A DNA stretch of 64,000 nucleotides from Nitrospira sp. (lineage in GTDB: Bacteria; Nitrospirota; Nitrospiria; Nitrospirales; Nitrospiraceae), in the NCBI GenBank assembly GCA_029194535.1, contig JARFXR010000001.1, positions 2,364,721-2,428,720 on the forward strand, written 5' to 3'. The notes beneath the pieces are model-generated. The model saw only the letters and a list, made by a program, of their open reading frames with translations. It did not search any database and was not told where the DNA came from. A program made the position numbers and the translations under genes. This document shows positions 16,227-25,561 of the stretch, one piece after another. The stretch's first letter is position 1. Each line of letters starts with the position of its first letter.

Positions 16227-17246
16227 ATGGTCCCACATCACATAGTTTTCGTCCATGGGATCGGGGATGAACCAGGGGGTTTTAGCGAGTGGATACAACC
16301 TCGGATCTTCCACACCTTCTCCGGGACAGTATCTCGTCTCATGGGAATAATACCCCCTCCAGAGTCGCTCAACTTTAAGGAGGCCTTGTGGTCCGACGTC
16401 ACTCAACCACAGCAAGACAGGTTGTGGAATGATTTGTTCCCTACCATGCGTATCAAAGGCAAGTCGATGAGGGCAAAGTTGCCGTGGAGACTAATTCTGA
16501 CGGACGTGCCTTCTAATCCCAAGAGTTGGCTACATCAGCTGAAGTATTGGTCCCGACTCAGAAAACTTGCTGTCGTGTATCAGGGGGACTTGATCGCCTA
16601 TATCAAATCCCCCGGTGACAACAAGTACGCGCGCATCCACGACATCATCACTGCCACGATTGCCGAATGTATGAGCGAAACGATGGCGACCGAAGCTACA
16701 GGGCAGAATCCGGCGCCTGTGACGATCGTCGGGCACAGCCTGGGCTCTGTCATCGCTTCCGATGCACTGTACGATGCGCGTCGGAACGGGAACTGTTGGT
16801 GGCCGGCGCAGTTGCGATTGGCGAATTTCTTCTCTCTCGGTTGCCCTCTATCGCTCTATACCCTTCGTTACAAGATGGATACGGAGAAATGCTTCCAGAA
16901 GGCAATTCGCATGCAGAATCCCAACGGTCTCTGGATCAACATTTTCGACCCGCAGGACATCGTCGGATACCCCCTGAAACCACTCAACACAGCCTATTGC
17001 GAGGCCGTCTTTCTGGACAAGGAGATCAGCCTGGGCCACTGGTGGAATCCTTGGCATCTACTCTTACGGTGGACTCCCCTCAATCATTATATGTATTGGG
17101 AGGATTATTCGGTGGCGTACATCATCGGGAAAAAGGCGGCCCTAGATTGGATGCAGACAAACAGGCCTGACCTTGCCCCACAGCTCAACTTCGAGTACGC
17201 CGCCTATCAGGATGAGCTCAGGACAAATCGCTCCAAGTATTCCTAA
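16227..17246 (+). CDS. Alpha/beta-hydrolase-like protein (lipase/esterase-type)
   Basis: A 339-residue protein from ATG 16227 begins MVPHHIVFVHGIGDEPGG, the oxyanion HG strand of alpha/beta hydrolases, and has a nucleophile elbow GHSLGS with Ser171. Candidate acid and His lie in FDPQDIVGYPLKPL and ISLGHWWNPWH. No signal peptide is visible. A TTG start 78 nt upstream would add 26 residues without supporting a domain. It heads a same-strand run with the hypothetical protein, DyP-P450 fusion and FadL-like porin, suggesting ester hydrolysis of a lipophilic substrate. Confidence 0.7.
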   Translation: MVPHHIVFVHGIGDEPGGFSEWIQPRIFHTFSGTVSRLMGIIPPPESLNFKEALWSDVTQPQQDRLWNDLFPTMRIKGKSMRAKLPWRLILTDVPSNPKSWLHQLKYWSRLRKLAVVYQGDLIAYIKSPGDNKYARIHDIITATIAECMSETMATEATGQNPAPVTIVGHSLGSVIASDALYDARRNGNCWWPAQLRLANFFSLGCPLSLYTLRYKMDTEKCFQKAIRMQNPNGLWINIFDPQDIVGYPLKPLNTAYCEAVFLDKEISLGHWWNPWHLLLRWTPLNHYMYWEDYSVAYIIGKKAALDWMQTNRPDLAPQLNFEYAAYQDELRTNRSKYS

Positions 17247-17312
17247 GTACATCATGGAGCTTGCGGAGATGACTTCAAACATCACAAGGTCCCGGGCAGG
17301 AGGAGGTGACGG

Positions 17313-17966
17313 ATGCCTGAAATTCGCAAAGGAATTCAGCTCTGCAACAACGTCACGGAATTGACGGCTATCGCTCCGCTGAACCCGGGAGGGGCCGAGC
17401 GGTTACGAATGATCTTCGATCTCCGGAAACGTGCGGAGCAGGCCGGTGATTCGAGCCCGATTGAACAGATCGAATCCATTCACTACGCGCGGTGGGTCAT
17501 TTTGGATGGAGGCACTCGGCTGCTATTTACGAGCAATTTTGATGGTGATCTTGAAGGGTATTTGGCTGAATTCGCGGAGCGGGACGAAGGCCCGCTCAAT
17601 ATGATTTTCGGAAATTGCATCGGCTGGCCCGGCGCAAGACCCGTAGGGCCGTTCATTCAATATGTACGCGATCACATGGTCCCCGCCGAGTACTACTATT
17701 CCGCGTATCCGCGGCATACGGTCAAGGAAGTGAAGCGGGCTCTCTATTGGAAAGGGAGAACGGAACACGCGATCGCCAGGTTGCTCCCGGAACTGGCCGA
17801 TACGGTTGAAGCCATTTCGGAGTGCTGCAAACAATACTCTCAACTCCAGCAGCCCCTTGGCGCCCGGATGATCACGCCAAAAAGCCTCGACGACGCCAGA
17901 GGAAAGATTCACGCCTTTTTGACAGAGCTGGCGCTGCCCACTCCCGAAGATTTCGATAAGCACTGA
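17313..17966 (+). CDS. Hypothetical protein associated with DyP-P450 fusion
   Basis: A 217-residue soluble protein with AGGAGGAGG 6-9 nt ahead of the ATG. The central part (ARWVILDGGTRLLFTSNFDGDLEGYLAEFAE) is a ferredoxin-like strand/helix pattern that recalls the dimeric alpha-beta-barrel fold shared by DyP peroxidases and Cld proteins, but no haem-ligand motif is visible. It ends 14 nt before the fusion gene, so the two are almost certainly co-translated. Function unknown. Confidence 0.7.
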   Translation: MPEIRKGIQLCNNVTELTAIAPLNPGGAERLRMIFDLRKRAEQAGDSSPIEQIESIHYARWVILDGGTRLLFTSNFDGDLEGYLAEFAERDEGPLNMIFGNCIGWPGARPVGPFIQYVRDHMVPAEYYYSAYPRHTVKEVKRALYWKGRTEHAIARLLPELADTVEAISECCKQYSQLQQPLGARMITPKSLDDARGKIHAFLTELALPTPEDFDKH

Positions 17967-17980
17967 TCGGAGGTTCCGCC

Positions 17981-20900
17981 ATGAGCCCGGAGCAACCCCT
18001 ACTAGACCTTCAGGATGTCCAAGGCAATATCCTGAGTAAATACGATGCCGGCTACGCAACCTATTTGTTCTACCGAGTGGACCTCGTCGAACAGGCACTG
18101 CAATGGCTTGATGCTCTCCTCGAATTCATTACCACCGAGAAACGCAAAGTCCACGAGAGGCCCCAGTCAATGGTAAACATCGCAGTCACGTTTCAGGGGT
18201 TCCGGGCACTCGGCCTGTCACCGACCTCTCTCGACAGTTTTCCACCGGAATTCCAACAGGGCATGAAGAATCGGGCGGGTGTGCTCTGTGATTTCGGCGG
18301 AAGCGCGCCGGAAAACTGGGAGCGACCGCTCGGCTCACCCCAGGTCCACATCCTCGCCATCATCCACGGCGCCGACAGGACGCACTGCGATGACCTCGAG
18401 AAGAAGGCTCACGACCAGATTGAGCGCACAACCGGGTTTCCAGCGGGAGTGACCTTGCTGGCGAGGATGGAGGCGGACGGTCTCCCGGGCAACAAAGAAC
18501 ATTTTGGCTTCAAGGATGGAATCAGCCAGCCGTGGATCGAGGGAACGAATCCAGGGCCTCCCATCGAACCATACGGGGGAAAGCGGATCAAACCTTCGAG
18601 AGCCGACGCAAACCTGGCGGATTCCTTTGCACCTTTGAAACTCGGTGAGTTTCTTCTGGGTTACAAAGATGAGCTCGATCGCATCAATCAGCCGCTGATT
18701 CCTCCGGAACTCGGAACCAACGGGACCTATCTCGTCCTGCGAAAGCTCCATCAAGACGTGGCCAAGTTCCATGCACAAATGAAAGAAGAGGCGAAATTCG
18801 TCTTCGGGGATACGGCGGCCAAAGACCGGTTGGCAGCCCTCATGGTCGGTCGCTGGCCGAGCGGTTGTCCCGTCGATCGATCCTGGGAACGTGATGATCC
18901 TGCGTTCACGACCGATGAAACAATCAACGCCTTTGCGTTTGTGGATGAAAACACCGGAACGGTCGATGACAAGGGGATCCATTGTCCCGTCGGCGCGCAC
19001 ATTCGCAGGACCAATCCGCGGGATTTAAAGCTGGACACACACGGCAATCTGATTCTTGAATCGATGAGCACGAGACACCGGATGATCCGGCGCAGTTTAC
19101 CCTATGGGCGGCCGATACAAACAAAAGACGACGAGACCGAAGATCGCGGTCTGGTGTTCATAGCCCTGGTGTCCGATATCGAAAGGCAATTCGAGTTCGT
19201 TCAGCGCAACTGGGTCAACGACGGCGATCCGTTTCGCTTGGATCGAACCGACCGCGATCCACTCCTTGGGAACAATCGAGATCAACGGGATGTGACCCCC
19301 TCCCATGCTCCGCAGACCTATTCTGACATTCTCACAAGAATGTGTCTCGCAGGCGGCATCGCCGGCGCCGTCACAGCAGTCGTCCGTAACCCCACCACGA
19401 TCGAGATTACTTACAAACCATCCTCCGGAATCAAACTGGACAGGACGGCTGGGTTTCCGGAGAAGTTAGCGCTATCGCTTCAAGTTGAGAAGGTAGAGAT
19501 AACCCCCCACCCCGACGGCGTTTCGGCGATTGTCACGATTTTCTCATTCAATGAAACCGCTCGGAAGTTCACAGTGCCCGCTGGAACGCGGCGACCTTGG
19601 GCGCTGAATCTCCCGGAGTTCGTCACGACGCGAGGTGGAGAGTATTTCTTTCTTCCCAGCCTAACCGCGTTGAAGTCGCTTGTGCAGGGCGATCTGTCTT
19701 CCTTCCGGAGAGAATTCGAATTGATCTCGACACGGTATCGAGACCCCGCCAAACGATCTGAGGAGCAGGGGCAGATGATCAGGAGCTGGCTGGTCTATCG
19801 TCCAAAAGAAATGTTGCAAGAATTGCGAGAGATGGCCGATGGACCGCAAGGGACAATTTTTACAATGGACGGGTATAAAGTATTCGGAAATCCAATTTAC
19901 ACTGCCAACCCTCCGATTGCCGTCATCACGAAGTACGCGGACGTCGTCGAAGTGCTCGACGGGAGGAGACATCCTGAGTTTAGTGTGGCGCTGTACCGGA
20001 AGCAGATGGATCTTCCGCCTGGGCATCCGCCACGAGGTCCGTTTATTCTCGGCAGGGAGCTGTCGGACCCGCTGTATCAGAGGGAGATGCCCATCCTCGC
20101 CAAGGCCGTCCAAGACAGCCCCGTCACTCACCAGCTCGGTCAGATCATCACCGCGATCCTTGATCCGATTTTCAACGATCTCAAGCAGCGCAAATCGGGA
20201 AAGATTGATGTGATTCAGGATCTCGCCTGGCCCATTCCGCTCGGCATCAATGCGAGATATTTCGGAGTGCCCGGTCCGGATCCGGAAAGCTTCAAACGCT
20301 GGTTGCGCGATATCTACCGTGACCTGTTTCTGAACCTGAGGGGAATTCCGGAATGGTCACAGGCTGCAGATAGGGCCGCAGCGGAAATGAACCCCTATCT
20401 GGACGGCCTGATCCAGGAATATGACATGCGGACGGAGTCCGTGTTGAAACAGCTCATCTTGGAGGAACAGAAGGCGCAGCCCGCATTTGCTCCGCACTTT
20501 GTCAGACGCAACATCATGGGGCTCACGGTCGGGGTGGTGGAAACCACCCTGAAGGCCGTCGCCAGGACGATCGACCAACTGATCCGCCGCCCGCGGCAGC
20601 TCAAAGAGGCTCAGGAGGCCGCAAGGCTCAACGATAAGGCTCTCGTGCTCCGGTACACCTTTGAAGCCATGAGATTCAACCCACAAAACCATCTCCTATT
20701 TCGAATGTGCACGAGCGACACGGAAATCGCGGTTGGGACCCCACGACAGACGACAATCAAGAAGGGCACGGTGGTTTTTGCCGCGACCCTGCCGGCCATG
20801 TTCGATGCCGAAGGACCGTTCAAGCAGCCGAACGAGTTCAGGACCGATCGGAACCAGCGTGACTATTTGTTCTTCGGGTACGACGGACATGAATGTATGG

Positions 20901-21040
20901 GCCGTTGTTTGATACCGGTTGTGTTCCAGGAATTGTTCACGCGTCTGCTTCAACTCAAGGATCTCCGAAGGGCGATCGACGATCCGTTCGACCCGATCGA
21001 CTTGTTTCCGAAACACTTCTACCTGGAGTTCCAGGCATGA
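17981..21040 (+). CDS. DyP-type peroxidase fused to cytochrome P450
   Basis: A continuous 1019-residue frame. Residues 1-430 are a DyP-type peroxidase: VQGNILSKY, GXXDG motif GFKDGISQP (176-184, catalytic D179), haem ligand H340 in PVGAHIRRTNPRD, and FIALVSDIERQFEFVQ. Residues 440-610 are a linker or small beta domain of unknown type. Residues 620-1019 are a P450: I-helix GVVETT (851-856), K-helix ExxR E895-R898 (FEAMRFNP) and the haem-thiolate loop FGYDGHECMGR with C972, where the usual Gly at C-4 is Asp. It carries two haem sites in one chain and has no signal peptide. The organisation recalls fungal peroxidase-P450 dioxygenase fusions, but the peroxidase half is a different family. Confidence 0.9.
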   Translation: MSPEQPLLDLQDVQGNILSKYDAGYATYLFYRVDLVEQALQWLDALLEFITTEKRKVHERPQSMVNIAVTFQGFRALGLSPTSLDSFPPEFQQGMKNRAGVLCDFGGSAPENWERPLGSPQVHILAIIHGADRTHCDDLEKKAHDQIERTTGFPAGVTLLARMEADGLPGNKEHFGFKDGISQPWIEGTNPGPPIEPYGGKRIKPSRADANLADSFAPLKLGEFLLGYKDELDRINQPLIPPELGTNGTYLVLRKLHQDVAKFHAQMKEEAKFVFGDTAAKDRLAALMVGRWPSGCPVDRSWERDDPAFTTDETINAFAFVDENTGTVDDKGIHCPVGAHIRRTNPRDLKLDTHGNLILESMSTRHRMIRRSLPYGRPIQTKDDETEDRGLVFIALVSDIERQFEFVQRNWVNDGDPFRLDRTDRDPLLGNNRDQRDVTPSHAPQTYSDILTRMCLAGGIAGAVTAVVRNPTTIEITYKPSSGIKLDRTAGFPEKLALSLQVEKVEITPHPDGVSAIVTIFSFNETARKFTVPAGTRRPWALNLPEFVTTRGGEYFFLPSLTALKSLVQGDLSSFRREFELISTRYRDPAKRSEEQGQMIRSWLVYRPKEMLQELREMADGPQGTIFTMDGYKVFGNPIYTANPPIAVITKYADVVEVLDGRRHPEFSVALYRKQMDLPPGHPPRGPFILGRELSDPLYQREMPILAKAVQDSPVTHQLGQIITAILDPIFNDLKQRKSGKIDVIQDLAWPIPLGINARYFGVPGPDPESFKRWLRDIYRDLFLNLRGIPEWSQAADRAAAEMNPYLDGLIQEYDMRTESVLKQLILEEQKAQPAFAPHFVRRNIMGLTVGVVETTLKAVARTIDQLIRRPRQLKEAQEAARLNDKALVLRYTFEAMRFNPQNHLLFRMCTSDTEIAVGTPRQTTIKKGTVVFAATLPAMFDAEGPFKQPNEFRTDRNQRDYLFFGYDGHECMGRCLIPVVFQELFTRLLQLKDLRRAIDDPFDPIDLFPKHFYLEFQA

Positions 21041-21049
21041 GGTGACAGC

Positions 21050-22417
21050 ATGCGAAACGCAACAGGCTCGAGTGCGGCATTACCGTGGTTATCTCTGGCA
21101 TTGCTGCTTATGTTGTCAATGCCCGCCATAGCCCGGGGAGAAGCCTTTCGTGTGCTGGATCAAGGTGCGGCTGCGTCTGGGCAGGGGACCGCCTTTGCCG
21201 CTCAGGCAGACGACCCATCCGCAATCTACTACAATCCTGCCGGCATGACGCAACTGCAGGGAGTCCAATTTTACGGAGGACTCCTCTTGGTTGGAGGGTC
21301 CTACAACTACACCAGCCCCACCGGCGGCAACTACAAGGGCAACCTGGACGGATCCATCGCCTGGCCGCCACCGACGAATTTTTACCTCACGGCAGGCCTA
21401 GATCGCTATGACATTGGTTTCCTAAAGAATTTGACCTTGGGGGTCGGCGTCAACTCCCCCTATGGGCTCATCATTAATTGGCCGCAGAATGTGCCGTTTT
21501 CAGCGTTGGATACCTTTGCAACCTTGCCGTTGCTTGATATCAAGCCGACCATGGCCTACCGGTTCAACGACTATCTCTCCATTGGTGCCGGTCTTGATAT
21601 CTATACCTTTGCCAATTTTGCCGGAGAAGGCGCGGTCCAGGTGAACTCATTCATTCCTCCTTCGACAAGTCTGGAGTTGAACCTGAAAGATACCGCCGTC
21701 GGTTACAACATTGGTGTGATGCTGACGCCCTGGCGAAACGAAGCCGGCAAACCACGTTTGAACTTGGCCTTTGTGTACCGTAGCCAGACCACGTTAAATC
21801 TCAACGGAAACTTCCTGGTGAACGGTGGGTTACTCGCAGATGCTAGAGTGGACCTCACTCTGCCAAATGTCTACACGGGAGCTGTGGCCTACTGGCCGGT
21901 ACGCGATGCAGAGCACGAATGGAAATTGGAGTTTGATCTTGATTACGCTGACTGGCACAGCATGAAGCAACTGAACATCCAGCTCAGCAATGGGACTACG
22001 CTGCCGGAGCCACGCGGTTGGAGCGGCGTGTTTATCCCCCGCGTAGGCACCGAGTATAAGTGGCTGGGGCCAGACGTGCTCCCTGAATGGGAAGTCGCCG
22101 CTCGGTTCGGATATATTCGTTCACAAACGCCTGTTCCCGAACAGACGTTTGAGCCAGCCGTGCCCGACGCCAATTACAATTCCTTCTCCGTAGGTCTCGG
22201 CTTTCTCTGTAAAGACCGGGGACGATTTCTCGGAATTATCAAATGCAACACTCCACTGTTGGGTCCTGTCGGCATAAAGGGCATCGGGTTGGATGTGGCG
22301 TATAAGAACCAGCTTTACGAATCCAGGACGATCACGAACAATCTCCGCCCCGTAATCAACGGCACATATGATACGATCTTGCACGCCGGTGTCTTGAATC
22401 TCCGAATAAACTTCTGA
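21050..22417 (+). CDS. FadL/TodX-type outer-membrane transporter for hydrophobic compounds
   Basis: The 455-residue protein has a signal peptide (LALLLMLSMPAIARG) followed at once by EAFRVLDQGAAASGQGTAFAAQADDPSAIYYNPAGM, the hatch-domain signature of OMPP1/FadL. Alternating beta strands follow, ending in a C-terminal Phe (LRINF), as expected for a BAM substrate. The family moves long-chain fatty acids or hydrocarbons across the outer membrane. It starts 9 nt after the DyP-P450 fusion, so uptake and oxidation are probably coupled. Confidence 0.9.
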   Translation: MRNATGSSAALPWLSLALLLMLSMPAIARGEAFRVLDQGAAASGQGTAFAAQADDPSAIYYNPAGMTQLQGVQFYGGLLLVGGSYNYTSPTGGNYKGNLDGSIAWPPPTNFYLTAGLDRYDIGFLKNLTLGVGVNSPYGLIINWPQNVPFSALDTFATLPLLDIKPTMAYRFNDYLSIGAGLDIYTFANFAGEGAVQVNSFIPPSTSLELNLKDTAVGYNIGVMLTPWRNEAGKPRLNLAFVYRSQTTLNLNGNFLVNGGLLADARVDLTLPNVYTGAVAYWPVRDAEHEWKLEFDLDYADWHSMKQLNIQLSNGTTLPEPRGWSGVFIPRVGTEYKWLGPDVLPEWEVAARFGYIRSQTPVPEQTFEPAVPDANYNSFSVGLGFLCKDRGRFLGIIKCNTPLLGPVGIKGIGLDVAYKNQLYESRTITNNLRPVINGTYDTILHAGVLNLRINF

Positions 22418-22444
22418 AGAAAATGAACACATCGAGAGGAAGTA

Positions 22445-24760
22445 TTGGCTACCGACAAGCATCAAGGGTCAGCACCTGACCGAATGGAGAGTCTCCACTC
22501 TAGCCCTCCTTGGGATACCCCTGACATTCGCGCCCATGCTCCGTCCGCTACAACACCAATGCTGTATCCAAAGGCGCATCGGATACTCGAGCGTCCGTTT
22601 ATGGAATTTCGTCCGTTCGGGAAGGACGTCGACGGCAGCTCGATTCGAGACATGACAGGCGTATCGATCCGATCCAACGTGGAATACCTGGAGGAATCAG
22701 TCGCGCGAACTCACGGGACAGATGCCGGAAAGCGAGCAGTCGAAGACTTGATTCAACGTCTCAATGCGCGGATCCCAGATCGCGCCTACCATGTCACGGC
22801 GCAATTCTTGAAGAATCCCTGGACATCCTATTCCAATGAATTTACCGCCTATCTGGTTGAGTTTTGCGTGGAGCTCTCCGGCGATCCGGACTTCCAATTC
22901 CACATGGGACGTGAAAAGCTGATTCCACCCATCATGCAAACCCTCATGCGTCCATTCTCGGTCAAGAGCATCTACCGAGGCGCCGCTCGCTGGATTCAAC
23001 ATTACGCGAAGGATTCTTACGATCTGCATGGCATCGAAGTCGCCGACGACTATGCGATTCTCAGGATGACGCTGATGGATCGGGCCTTACGGCAATTTGG
23101 ACCATATCGCCGCGCCTGTGCCAAAATTTGGTGCAATGCCCTGAAAGTCGGCGTGTCGATCGTTCCCGAAAAGGTGCATCACTTGGAACAGGCCACGATG
23201 GTCGACCGGCGATGCATTGTGGAAGGAGATGACTACTGTGAATGGGAGGTCCGTTGGACTGAGCCGACGAGATGGTACCCAGGCAAACGGATTGCTACGG
23301 GTGTGGCGCGTAAGGTGTTAAAGGATGAGATTGGCGGACGAGAGCGCGTTATCGAGGAACAAACTTCCTCACTGAACACTCGGCATGAGGAACTCGAAAA
23401 AGCGTACCTTGAACTCCAGCAGACGGCGGTCGAATTGCGGCGACGAGTCGATCATCTCACTACCCTGTACGAGGTCGGCCTTGCCTTCACATCCAGCCGT
23501 GATCGAGAGACCCTCGTTCGTCACGCCATGGAAACATTGATCCATAAACTGACCTTTGACCGGGTCATGATCGTCTTCTATGATCCGCTACGACAAGTTG
23601 CTCACAGCGCACGCCTTGTAGGCGTCTCCTCAGAAGTAGCCCGCTTTGCCGAACAGCTTGAAATTCCTGTCACAGACCCAGCTAGTTTCGAAGGCATCGT
23701 CTTACAGCAGGGACAACCGATCCTGATTCATGAGATATCCCAAGTCTTGGATCAACTCCACCCACTGTACCGGGAACTGGCGACGAGAACAGGAACCAAG
23801 TCCTTTATTACTGTTCCTCTGAAGGTCAAGGGGTGGATCCTCGGGTCTCTCACTGTAGATCGAGGCCAGGCACACAGTTTGACCCAGGATGATCTTGAAG
23901 TGATGGTCACCTTCGCCAATCAACTGGCCATCGCCTTGGACAACGTCGCGGCGTATCGGGAGATTGAGGAGCTGAACACCGGGCTTGAGCAGAAAGTCCT
24001 TGAGAGGACGATCCAGCTCGAGACGGCGAACAAGCAGTTACAAGAGTTGAATCAACTGAAGTCCTCGTTCGTGTCCATGGTGTCGCACGAACTGCGCACG
24101 CCGATGACGTCGATTCGCACCTATGTCGAGAATATGCTGGACGGCGTGACGGGCGCCGTGAACGACAAGCAATCGCAGTATCTGCGCCGCATCCAATTCA
24201 ACATCGACCGGCTGACCAGAATGATCGTCGATCTGCTCGATCTCTCGCGCATCGAGGCCGGCCGGGTCGAGCTCAGACGGGAGTCGATCCCGATCGTCGG
24301 CTGGATGAACGAGCTGGTTGAAGGATTGCAGTCGCTCGCGGCCGGCAAATCCGTGACCATCGAATCGCACTCTCTTGCGACTCTGCCGGCTGTTCATGCG
24401 GACCGGGACAAGCTCACGCAGATTCTGACGAATCTCATCGGCAACGCGATCAAATTTACCCCGGCGGGGGGACGGATTGCCGTGGAGGCACAGGTCCACG
24501 ATGACAGCGACTTTCTGCGGATCTGTGTGTCCGACACCGGCTGCGGCATCCCGCCTGCCGAGTTGCCGAAAGTCTTCGAGAAATTCTTCCGAGGAACGAC
24601 CACATCAGCGGAGGCCAGAGGAGCCGGGTTGGGTCTAGCGATCGCCAAGAGTCTCGTCGAGTTGCATGGCGGCTGCATCTGGGTTGAAAGCATGGTCGGT
24701 CAAGGCACGTCGTTCTACTTCACGCTTCCCTTCTATTCGACACAGGAAACAATCAGGTGA
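22445..24760 (+). CDS. Soluble hybrid sensor histidine kinase (V4R-like, GAF, HisKA, HATPase_c)
   Basis: 771 residues with no membrane span. Residues about 60-280 form an HNOB/V4R-like sensory domain ending RRCIVEGDDYCEWEVRW, the Cys-containing V4R signature. A coiled-coil and then GAF (about 345-495) follow, then HisKA with phosphoacceptor H548 (SHELRTPMTSIRTYVENMLDG), then HATPase_c with N box NLIGNAIKFTP, G1 DTGCGIP and G2 GAGLGLAIAKSL. It starts at TTG 22445 behind GAGAGG; ATG 22484 is an alternative. Placed right after the fadL-like gene, it may sense the substrate of that module. No response regulator is adjacent. Confidence 0.85.
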   Translation: MATDKHQGSAPDRMESLHSSPPWDTPDIRAHAPSATTPMLYPKAHRILERPFMEFRPFGKDVDGSSIRDMTGVSIRSNVEYLEESVARTHGTDAGKRAVEDLIQRLNARIPDRAYHVTAQFLKNPWTSYSNEFTAYLVEFCVELSGDPDFQFHMGREKLIPPIMQTLMRPFSVKSIYRGAARWIQHYAKDSYDLHGIEVADDYAILRMTLMDRALRQFGPYRRACAKIWCNALKVGVSIVPEKVHHLEQATMVDRRCIVEGDDYCEWEVRWTEPTRWYPGKRIATGVARKVLKDEIGGRERVIEEQTSSLNTRHEELEKAYLELQQTAVELRRRVDHLTTLYEVGLAFTSSRDRETLVRHAMETLIHKLTFDRVMIVFYDPLRQVAHSARLVGVSSEVARFAEQLEIPVTDPASFEGIVLQQGQPILIHEISQVLDQLHPLYRELATRTGTKSFITVPLKVKGWILGSLTVDRGQAHSLTQDDLEVMVTFANQLAIALDNVAAYREIEELNTGLEQKVLERTIQLETANKQLQELNQLKSSFVSMVSHELRTPMTSIRTYVENMLDGVTGAVNDKQSQYLRRIQFNIDRLTRMIVDLLDLSRIEAGRVELRRESIPIVGWMNELVEGLQSLAAGKSVTIESHSLATLPAVHADRDKLTQILTNLIGNAIKFTPAGGRIAVEAQVHDDSDFLRICVSDTGCGIPPAELPKVFEKFFRGTTTSAEARGAGLGLAIAKSLVELHGGCIWVESMVGQGTSFYFTLPFYSTQETIR

Positions 24761-24884
24761 CGTGCTGAGTTCCGGCTCAGCATTCAGCAGACTCACCGCG
24801 GAGCGTTGACAGAAAGTCCTCAATCGTAATCTTGATTCCTGATTTACATCTCCTGGATCAAATCTGATGCCGTTACAGGACGAA

Positions 24885-24912
24885 CAGATTCAGTTTGTGC
24901 CGTATCGATTCA
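24885..24912 (+). promoter_or_regulatory. Possible degenerate enhancer site for peptide copy 1
   Basis: Two GATTCA half-sites (AGATTCAG at 24886 and CGATTCAC at 24906) lie about 110-135 nt upstream of the sigma-54 promoter at 25024, the position of the palindromic sites in other copies. The full palindrome is not preserved. The rest of 24761-25023 shows no gene, only a short hairpin (TGCTGAG/CTCAGCA, 24763-24782) after the kinase stop. Confidence 0.3.
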
Positions 24913-25023
24913 CTCCGTCGTGACAGGCATGTGACGAGATAAATGCGAATCGCCCCTAAAACTGCGACCAATGACGCTGTGTATGGATCAACCGACATGT
25001 CCCCGATCCCATGGCCTAGGTGA

Positions 25024-25039
25024 TGGCATATGTATTGCT
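25024..25039 (+). promoter_or_regulatory. Sigma-54 promoter (-24/-12) of peptide copy 1
   Basis: TGGCATATGTATTGCT matches TGGCAYR-N4-TTGCW with the required GG and GC 10 nt apart. The -12 GC is 68 nt from the peptide start at 25106. Confidence 0.65.
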
Positions 25040-25105
25040 CTATCCGAGAGCAAGGGTCACGCAGACAATCCATCGTCGGACCACAGGACGAGAAGGAGAT
25101 CCATC

Positions 25106-25192
25106 ATGGACTTCGCGGTGATCCTGATCCTCGGCAATACACTGATGGCCGTTCTCATTTACATTGTGATTACCAAGATCTGGCAGGACTGA
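25106..25192 (+). CDS. 28-residue single-span membrane peptide, copy 1
   Basis: ATG 25106 with AAGGAGAT 6 nt upstream encodes 28 residues: an acidic MD start, an uninterrupted hydrophobic core from about residue 3 to 22 (AVILILGNTLMAVLIYIV), and the C-terminal KIWQD. Four other copies of exactly 28 residues occur in this window; across all five, M1, D2, V5, M14, A15, L17, Y19, V21, I25, W26 and Q27 are invariant and residue 28 is Asp or Glu. It is most divergent at positions 3, 4 and 22-24. It probably inserts in the inner membrane. Function unknown: it could be a subunit-like modulator or a small toxin. Confidence 0.8.
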   Translation: MDFAVILILGNTLMAVLIYIVITKIWQD

Positions 25193-25420
25193 TCGACGGA
25201 GTCCTGAGTGGTGATTCCTGAGTTGGCGGCCTTTGGCCCTCCGAGAACAAGATAAATGTCCTCTGAATCATGACCGAAACTCAGCACGGCAATCTCAGAA
25301 CTCCTGTGAGCTTCCGGCGCGGAGCCGACCACCGGATGTTCGACCGTCGCGAGACGGCCGCCGTCCAGGCTGGTTCTGGTCCTGACCCTTCCAGAGTCCG
25401 CAGGTCGCCTCTGCGCCACT
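25193..25420. other. Intergenic stretch, nothing recognised
   Basis: Between the peptide copy 1 stop and the strong terminator hairpin I see no start codon with a convincing ribosome site, no RNA gene and no repeat shared with other parts of the window. It may simply be the 3' untranslated part of the peptide transcript, which would then be about 400 nt long. Confidence 0.4.
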
Positions 25421-25463
25421 AAGGCCGCGCTGTCCTCATTACTGACAGCGCGGCCTTCCTTTT
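25421..25463 (+). terminator. Strong rho-independent terminator
   Basis: A perfect 12-bp stem, GGCCGCGCTGTC (25423-25434) with GACAGCGCGGCC (25444-25455), 9-nt loop, then TTCCTTTT. It lies 230 nt after peptide copy 1 and before the gene at 25562. Confidence 0.8.
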
Positions 25464-25561
25464 GGGACCCGCGAGCCTCCCGGCCGGTGCCTATCCTTCT
25501 ACTCGTCCGCCAAGGTGTCCGGCGCTTCCTGACGGATCAAGCGCTGTGGTAGACTCGCGCC

